This document shows, piece by piece, positions 1 to 6,000 of a stretch of 10,051 nucleotides of DNA. A program made the position numbers and the translations under genes. Numbering within the stretch: the first letter of the stretch is position 1; every line of letters begins with the position of its first letter. A model generated the notes under the pieces. The model did no database searches and was not told where the DNA came from. It was given only the letters and a program-made list of their open reading frames with translations. The stretch is taken from assembly GCA_045105075.1 (NCBI GenBank), contig JBGCDD010000173.1:1-10051 (forward strand), in the 5' to 3' direction. The DNA is from JBGCDD01 sp045105075 (GTDB lineage Bacteria; Pseudomonadota; Alphaproteobacteria; Rhodobacterales; Rhodobacteraceae).

Positions 1-299
1 CCAATCATCTGGCTCAACCGCACATACATCTCACCCGGGACAGCCTGTTTGATCGCCGTGATATTGGGCAATTCAGCAATGCGAGCGCTGTCATCGGGTT
101 GCATCAGATAGCCACTGTCAGGGTGGCTCCACATGGCTATACCGATGCCCAGCTGATCGCAGAACCGTTTGTAATATTGATACAAACCCTCGCTGCGATC
201 GTGATCGAAACTCAGGACCGGCGCTTTGTATTTGCGCCAGCAGGTCGCAATGTTGGATTTAAACCAATCCGAAGTTATCAAAATTGATATCAAGATTAG
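1..299 (-). pseudogene. DapA-superfamily (dihydrodipicolinate synthase-like) lyase, C-terminal fragment missing its N-terminal half; continues past the left edge
   Basis: The minus strand reads without stop from about 293 to base 1. It contains a stretch typical of the TIM-barrel DapA / N-acetylneuraminate lyase superfamily: EGLYQYYKRF, then GIAMWSHPDSGY, then ELPNITAIKQA. The lysine of ITAIK (codon at 48-50) aligns with the Schiff-base lysine of the family. The catalytic tyrosine of the usual LYNVPxxTG motif is replaced by tryptophan (codon at 129-131). Family members carry roughly 100 more residues before EGLY, but an in-frame TAG lies at 300-302, and the DNA beyond it belongs to the oppositely oriented regulator gene. 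There is no ATG start, only TTG codons at 291-293 and 279-281. I therefore read this as a 5'-truncated gene, probably the product of a deletion. The 20-30 residues before EGLY do not look like the family either. A short functional derivative cannot be excluded. The superfamily call is fairly firm; the substrate is unknown. Confidence 0.6.
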
Positions 300-308
300 C
301 TATATCAA
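276..308. promoter_or_regulatory. Cluster of TATCAA/TTGATA elements, candidate LysR-type operator
   Basis: TATCAA occurs at 276-281, 288-293 and 303-308, and its complement TTGATA at 284-289. The first copy and TTGATA form an inverted repeat with a 2-base spacer, and TTGATATCAA at 284-293 is a perfect palindrome. The AT-rich cluster sits about 75-105 bases before the regulator start, where LysR-type proteins commonly bind to autoregulate and to act on a divergent gene. Binding is inferred only. Confidence 0.4.
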
Positions 309-324
309 GCGGCATTCAATTCGC

Positions 325-335
325 GATAAGTTATC
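325..335. promoter_or_regulatory. Small perfect inverted repeat GATAA-g-TTATC upstream of the LysR gene
   Basis: GATAA (325-329) and TTATC (331-335) are exact complements around one central base, 45 bases before the regulator start. The repeat could be a second half-operator or overlap the promoter. It is short enough to arise by chance. Confidence 0.25.
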
Positions 336-380
336 TTTGGAGCCAGGGGAAACCGGCTTCAAACGCAACAGGTGCCGCCG

Positions 381-1325
381 ATGATCGCAAAACAGTCCCG
401 TATCGTTGAGCGCGCGTTGACGCGGCTGAAACTGCGTCAATTGCGATTGCTCGTTGCGGTTGGACAGCAAGGCAACATTCAAAACGCAGCGCGCGACCTG
501 GGCATCTCGCAACCTGCAGCGACAAAAATGATCCAGGATCTGGAGCTGGATTTCGAAGTCAAACTGTTCAGCCGCACCAATCGGGGTGCCGTTCCGACGA
601 TCTTTGGCGAGACATTGATCAGGCACGGCAAATTGATCTTTGCGCAGGTTTCGAACGCCGCCCAGGACCTGGACGATCTGAACGAAGGGAATTCGGGCCG
701 GGTGGTTATCGGCACTCTGCTCGCCGCATCGACCGGCATATTGCCAGAAGCGATTGACCATCTTTTGGCAGAACGTCCCAAGGTCGCCATCAAGATTACG
801 GAAGGCACCAACGAGGTGTTGATGCCTGCGTTACTGTCGGGAGAAATTGATCTGGTTGTCGGGCGGTTGCCCGCGCATCGTTTCCGCAACAAGGTCACCC
901 AAGAGACGCTATTTGATGACCGTATCCAGGCTGTTGTCGGACCACACCACCCTCTGGCCGCCAAAAGGTGCCTGACCTTTGACGATACAAAACCATTTGG
1001 CTGGATTTTGCCGCCGCTCGAGACAACACTGCGCCGTCAGCTTGATCACTTTTTCATCAATCAGGATCAGTACAGTCCGCCGCTTTTCATTGAATCCGTG
1101 TCCTATCTTGCCAACCGGGCTTTGCTGCAATCGCGCGATTTGATCGGCTTGATGCCCGCGCAGGTGGCCGCGCATGATGTTCACAACGGTCACTTGTGCG
1201 GTCTGGATTGGTCGGTTCCGTTTGGGCGCGGACCCGTCGGCATTTCCTACAGATCCGACGCCACCCTTTCACCGGCGGGTCAGGCGCTGCGGTGCGCATT
1301 GCTCAAAGCCGCAGAAACCAGATAG
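381..1325 (+). CDS. LysR-family transcriptional regulator
   Basis: This is a DNA-binding regulator of 314 residues, the usual length for the LysR family. The N-terminal winged helix-turn-helix covers about residues 16-75 (LKLRQLRLLVAV, then AARDLGISQPAATKMIQDLE, then LFSRTNRG). A linker helix follows, and from about residue 100 a periplasmic-binding-protein-like effector domain (GRVVIGTL, EGTNEVLMPALLSGEIDLVVG, PHHPLA). The start at ATG 381 is preferred over an in-frame GTG at 372, because AGG at 370-372 lies 8 bases before the ATG and overlaps the GTG. The gene runs head to head with a truncated DapA-type lyase and is followed on the same strand, after 106 bases, by an aldehyde dehydrogenase. 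It therefore probably controls catabolism that passes through a semialdehyde. TATCAA-type elements lie upstream of both this gene and the dehydrogenase. The family is secure; the inducer and exact subfamily are not known. Confidence 0.93.
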   Translation: MIAKQSRIVERALTRLKLRQLRLLVAVGQQGNIQNAARDLGISQPAATKMIQDLELDFEVKLFSRTNRGAVPTIFGETLIRHGKLIFAQVSNAAQDLDDLNEGNSGRVVIGTLLAASTGILPEAIDHLLAERPKVAIKITEGTNEVLMPALLSGEIDLVVGRLPAHRFRNKVTQETLFDDRIQAVVGPHHPLAAKRCLTFDDTKPFGWILPPLETTLRRQLDHFFINQDQYSPPLFIESVSYLANRALLQSRDLIGLMPAQVAAHDVHNGHLCGLDWSVPFGRGPVGISYRSDATLSPAGQALRCALLKAAETR

Positions 1326-1370
1326 CAGACAGGTATTCGCCAAAGTGATAGCAGTATTCCGCTTATTCAC

Positions 1371-1392
1371 TTGATGCAGGTAACAGTATCAA
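1371..1392. promoter_or_regulatory. TTGAT-N12-ATCAA inverted repeat before the aldehyde dehydrogenase, candidate operator
   Basis: TTGAT (1371-1375) and ATCAA (1388-1392) form an inverted repeat 40-60 bases upstream of the dehydrogenase start. The right arm sits in TATCAA at 1387-1392, the hexamer that also clusters upstream of the regulator. The shared motif suggests that the LysR protein also binds here. No convincing -35/-10 pair was identified. Confidence 0.35.
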
Positions 1393-1417
1393 ATGTTCTG
1401 CTCGAAGCAGGCTCAAC

Positions 1418-1422
1418 AAGGA
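1418..1422 (+). promoter_or_regulatory. Ribosome binding site AAGGA that sets the aldehyde dehydrogenase start
   Basis: AAGGA lies 9 bases before ATG 1432. An earlier in-frame ATG at 1393 would add 13 residues (including two cysteines) that are not expected in the family and has no good Shine-Dalgarno site, so 1432 is preferred. Confidence 0.65.
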
Positions 1423-1431
1423 CGGTGCCGG

Positions 1432-2862
1432 ATGTATCCCGAATTAAAGCTCTTTATTGATGGCAAATGGCGCACAACATCGCAGGACATGCCAGTCATT
1501 GATCCCGCAACAGAGCAGGAATTGGGGCGTTTGCCCCGCGCCAGCCTGGCCGATCTGGATGACGCCCTCGCCGCTGCCGAAACCGGTCTGAAGATATGGC
1601 GCGCGACATCCCCGCGCGAACGGTCCGACACCATCCTGCGTGCTGCACGGCTGATGCGCGAACGCCAGGAAGAGATCGCGCACTCCATCACGCTGGAGCA
1701 CGGCAAACCGCTGCCACAGGCGCGTCTTGAAGTCATTCGCGGGGCCGAATTTTTTGAATGGGACGCGGGCGAGGCCATGCGGGCCTATGGGCGGATCATT
1801 CCTGCGGCGCAGGGCCACAAGTTTGCGGTGCATCATCACCCGATTGGCGTCGTGGCCGCGTTCTCGCCGTGGAACTTTCCGATGAGCCAGCCCGCACGGA
1901 AGATCGCGGGCGCGCTGGCCTCTGGCTGTTCTATCATCCTCAAGGCCGCCGAAGAGACCCCGGCCGGTGCCATCCATATTGCGCGTGCTTTTCAGGATGC
2001 GGGCCTGCCACCGGGTGTTCTGAATCTGGTGTTTGGTGAGCCATCGGAGATTTCGGGGCATCTCATTCCCCAAGATCCCGTCAAGTTGGTTGCCTTCACT
2101 GGATCAACCTCGGTTGGGCGGCACCTGACGACCCTGGCGTCACAGCATATGACCTCTGTGTTGATGGAATTGGGCGGGCATGCGCCGGTGATCGTGTGCG
2201 AAGATACCGATGTGCAGGCCGCTGCTGTGTCCGGTGCCATCCGCAAGATGCGCAACGCCGGTCAGGTCTGCACATCGCCCACACGTTTCTTTGTACACGA
2301 GAGCATTTTTGACGATTTCACGGATACCTTCGTTGCCCGCGCGGCGCAGACCGTCGTTGGCAACGGAATGAAGGCTGGCGTGGAAATGGGCCCTCTTGCC
2401 AATGATCGCCGTGCACCCGCCCTGAGCGCGCTCGTCGAAGATGCCCGTGACGCAGGTGCCACTATCGCCACCGGCGGGGGCCGCCACGGCGACCGGGGGT
2501 ATTTCTTTCAGCCAACCGTGCTTGTGAACGTGCCGGACAGCGCAAAAATCATGCAAGAAGAGCCCTTTGGCCCAATCGCTGTTATCAATCCTGTGGCTTC
2601 ACTCGACGAGGCCATCGCGGCAGCAAACTCGGTTCCTTATGGATTGGCAGGCTATGCCTTTACCAACCGCGCCGACTATATTGACCGCATGATAGACACC
2701 GTTGAGGTCGGCAACCTGTCGGTCAACACGTTGGAAGCCTCTATGCCGGAAACGCCTTTTGGTGGGGTCAAATCCAGCGGGTATGGTCGCGAAGGTGGCT
2801 CAGAAGGGTTGGACAATTACCTGACCATCAAACACGTGTGGCATTCGCGCGACATAACCTAG
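1432..2862 (+). CDS. NAD(P)-dependent aldehyde dehydrogenase, succinate-semialdehyde dehydrogenase (GabD)-like
   Basis: A soluble aldehyde dehydrogenase of 476 residues, the usual size of the GabD/SSADH branch, which oxidises a semialdehyde to the acid with NAD(P)+. Family landmarks are in order: SPWNFP with the oxyanion asparagine N148, the cofactor-site lysine K171 (LKAAEETP, where most relatives have K-P-S/A-E), the glycine motif FTGSTSVG near 222-229, the general base E246 in MELGGHAP, the nucleophile C280 in GQVCTSPTRF, the EEPFGP motif, and the C-terminal signature PFGGVKSSGYGREGG followed by EGLDNYL. The 34-residue spacing between E246 and C280 is normal. The second cysteine that forms a redox switch in E. 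coli GabD (VCVC) is absent here (VCTS). The gene lies downstream of a LysR regulator, probably under its control. The aldehyde dehydrogenase function is secure. Succinate semialdehyde is the best guess, but 2-oxoglutarate semialdehyde, glutarate semialdehyde or another short semialdehyde is possible. Confidence 0.93.
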   Translation: MYPELKLFIDGKWRTTSQDMPVIDPATEQELGRLPRASLADLDDALAAAETGLKIWRATSPRERSDTILRAARLMRERQEEIAHSITLEHGKPLPQARLEVIRGAEFFEWDAGEAMRAYGRIIPAAQGHKFAVHHHPIGVVAAFSPWNFPMSQPARKIAGALASGCSIILKAAEETPAGAIHIARAFQDAGLPPGVLNLVFGEPSEISGHLIPQDPVKLVAFTGSTSVGRHLTTLASQHMTSVLMELGGHAPVIVCEDTDVQAAAVSGAIRKMRNAGQVCTSPTRFFVHESIFDDFTDTFVARAAQTVVGNGMKAGVEMGPLANDRRAPALSALVEDARDAGATIATGGGRHGDRGYFFQPTVLVNVPDSAKIMQEEPFGPIAVINPVASLDEAIAAANSVPYGLAGYAFTNRADYIDRMIDTVEVGNLSVNTLEASMPETPFGGVKSSGYGREGGSEGLDNYLTIKHVWHSRDIT

Positions 2863-2874
2863 CGGTTTCGCTGG

Positions 2875-2893
2875 CTTTAGGGCGCGCCCAAAG
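2875..2893. repeat. 19-bp near-perfect palindrome between convergent genes
   Basis: CTTT (2875-2878) and AAAG (2890-2893) flank the perfect palindrome GGGCGCGCCC (2880-2889), 12 bases after the dehydrogenase stop. Its position between convergent genes fits a two-way transcription end, but there is no run of T on either side and almost no loop, so terminator function is doubtful. The rest of the 145-base gap shows only a weak GCGCC/GGCGC stem at 2921-2940. Confidence 0.3.
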
Positions 2894-3007
2894 GTTTGGC
2901 TTACCAGGTGGTGTGGCCTCGCGCCTTGCCCGGAGGGCGCCGCGCGTCACCCATCCGTTTCGGCCACGCACTGACGATCACACGAACCCCAAGCATTGGC
3001 CTGGCCT

Positions 3008-6000
3008 CTATGACAACAGGAAATCATCAGCTTGCAGATCCGACAGGGCGTGAGCCGTGAGGTAATCGTCCAGCCTGATCGAAGCCCCGCCGCCCAATGC
3101 AATCACCGCATCATTGCCCGAGACCGACACCGCGATATCACCAAAAGCCAGCGAAAACGCGCTGAGGTCGATCAGATCGTCTGTTGCGGATCCGGTATCA
3201 GCAAAATCCAAAATGATGTCTTCACCGGGTGTGCCACCAGGACCAAAGACCAGCACATCCGCGCCCGCACCGCCGATATAGGTGTCGCGCCCATTTCCTC
3301 CGACCAATCGATCGTTGCCACCTCCACCGTTCAAAGTGTCATGGCCACCGCTGCCGATCAGCACATCGTCGCCTTGGCGCCCTTGCAGCACGTCGTCGCC
3401 CTGCCGCCCGGTCAGAATGTTGTCGCCGTTGGTGGCGCGCAGCACATCATCAAACCCGGATCCGATCACGTTTTCGATGGATTTATACGTGTCGCCAGCA
3501 GCCTCGCCCTGATTGCTGGCCGCCTTGTTCGGATCAACATGCACCGGACCCGCAGCATCGGCGTAAGACACGGTGTCACTGCCGCCACCGCCCGAGAACT
3601 GATCGCCACCTGTGCCACCAATCAGAAGATCATCGCCGTCGCGCCCAAGCAGAATGTCGTTACCGCCACGCCCAATCAACGTGTCACTGCCCGCGCGCCC
3701 ATCGATCAGATCATCGCGGATACCGCCGGTCAACGTGTCGTCACTGGCACTGCCGGTGATCTCGCGCCCGGTGCCGGTGACATCAAAGCTAAGCGTGGCA
3801 GTTGTGCTCAGACCAAGTTGATCCGCGACCTGATAGGTGAATGTATCGGTGCCACTTTCGCCAGTGAACAGAGCCAGATCCGGGTCGTCCGCCACATAAC
3901 GATAGGTGCCGTCAGCTGCCACGCTCAGCACTCCGAAAGTGCCGCGCAAATCGGTGTCAAACGCGGTGATATCACCACCCAAAACCACGCCCACAGCATC
4001 ACCAGAATCGATATCCGAGATCAGCGGCGCAAAGCTGCCGGTGATCTGCTGGCCATCTGTCACCAACCGAACCGCGTTTTGCGCAATTGGCGCGTCGTTG
4101 GCGCCAGTGATCGTCACAAAAACCTGACCAGCCCCGGAACTGGCCAGCGTGGTGACACCCGCCGCGTCAGTGACATCAAACAACACCCGCGCCGTCGCAG
4201 TTTGCCCGTCGCCAAGTGCGTTCAGCGCGTCATTGGACACAATTCGGAAAGTGGTGTCGTCGATGCGGGTCACATCCAAATCGCCAATCACCCGGTTGAT
4301 GCTGAACGTCAGCGCAGTGTCGGTGGCGTCCGGATCAAAGCCCAGCGATGACACATCCAGATCGAGGGGCGCGTCTTCGGTGGTGCCAACGCGGATGCGC
4401 CCGGTCGTGCCCGGCGCCTGGTTTGATCCATTGATCGTGATCTCGACGGTGTCGGTGGCGCTGCCATCTGCTGCCGCCACGCCGTAGGACACAACGCGGC
4501 TTTCGCCGACCTGCAGGCCCAGAACTGCGGTGGGGTCGGCCTGAAACGTCCAGGTTCCCTCGCTATCCAGGCGAAACGTGCCGTCTTCGGTTGTGGTGGT
4601 TTTGGCCTCAAATGTTTCAAATCGCTGACCATCGCCGCGCAAAAGCGAAACCTCACCGGTCAGTTCCGCGCGCCGGTCGCGCATTTTGGCGCTGAGGTCG
4701 CCATCGATGACAGGCGCGGTTATCTGATCGGTGTCCAGCCCATCGACGCGGATCGACACCGACGCCGTGTCACTTGCCCCGAAACCATCCGTGATTTCAT
4801 AGTCGATGGTTTCGGTGGCAATCTCGCCGCTGGCCAGCGCGTCAAAGGCGCCGTTGGGATCATAATGCAGCCGTCCGTCCGCCAAAAGCGTCACCAGCGC
4901 GCCCGAGTCCAGAACGATCTGCGCGTTCACCACCGCGTCGCGACCATCCAGCTGCGTGATCGAGAACGTATCATTGGTATCGGCGTCGCTGTCATTGGCC
5001 AGCAGGCTGGCGGTGATGAAGTCAAACGCTTCGGTGCCGACAAAACCCGCCCCAGCGTCATCTTCGGCCACAGGCCCATCGTTGACCCCGGTGATGGTGA
5101 TCGTGACATCCGCATTCTGGGTGGCGCCACGGCTGTCACGGATGTGATAGCTGAACGTGTCGGTTGCCGTTTCGCCCTCGCTAAGCCCCTGAAACTGCTC
5201 ATCTTGCCCGTAGACCAGCACGCCATTGCGATCGAGCCCGACCACCCCGCCAGAGGGCAGATCAACCCCACCATCCAAAAGCCGCACCCGCTCGCCGTTG
5301 ATGCGAATGACCTCGGCTGCCTCAAAAAGGTCCGGATCCGTGTCGTTGGCCAGCACGCTGGCGGTGAAAAAGAACGGCGAGTCTTCGTCAATCGTAAAGC
5401 CCACGCCGCTGTCATCCATCGGGGTTGGTTTGGAATTGACCGGTCCGCCGACATTGATGAAAATGTCGCGCTCTGCGGTGGCGCCGTGTGGGTCGGTGGC
5501 CATCAGGGTGACTTCGATCAAACCGGCATCTGCGGCCGATGGCGTGCCCACAAGGTTGGCGCCATCCACTGACAACCACGACGGCAGAGGCGATCCATCC
5601 GCAAGCGTTGCCGAATAGCTCAGTCTGTTGTTGTCGATACTAGCGAAGACATTGTTGTCCACATCCGAAAAAACACCATTGATCTGGCCGACATAGAGCG
5701 AAAACGCTTCGCCAAAGACCACAAACTGATCCGGGGGCTGCGTTGTCTGGAGCTCTGGAGCGTCGTTGACCCCGGTGATGTTGAACCGGATCGTGGCGGT
5801 CGATGTGCTGGCCGGCGTGCCATCGCTGATCGTATAGGTGAAGGTATCATTTACGACGACCCCGACTTGAAGACGATCCGCCTGATCGGCCTCGTAAACC
5901 AGCCCACCATCGTCAAAGAGCTTTAACTGGCCGTATTGCCCGAAAACCGTTTGGCCGATATTGGCGGCCTGGCCGTTCACCGCAGTTATGACCAGCTCGT

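Noticed and set aside
300..761. Minus-strand frame of 153 codons that could supply the missing half of the DapA-type gene
   Set aside because: It overlaps the convincing LysR helix-turn-helix coding region, shows no DapA-family motifs, and is separated from the fragment by the in-frame stop at 300-302.
1444..2073. Minus-strand open frame of 209 codons inside the dehydrogenase gene
   Set aside because: It is the shadow of a clearly coding, motif-complete aldehyde dehydrogenase; no domain or ribosome site was seen.
2921..2940. GCGCC/GGCGC stem as a terminator between the convergent genes
   Set aside because: The stem is only 5 bp with a GC-rich loop and no T-run on either side, so it is not distinguishable from chance in GC-rich DNA.
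3032..4351. Long open frame on the plus strand (about 439 codons) opposite the RTX gene
   Set aside because: Its translation is a repetitive mirror of the RTX/VCBS coding repeats (recurring HIVALAP/QNVVAV-like strings). Acidic, GC-rich repeats without antisense stops create such frames; it has no recognisable domain.
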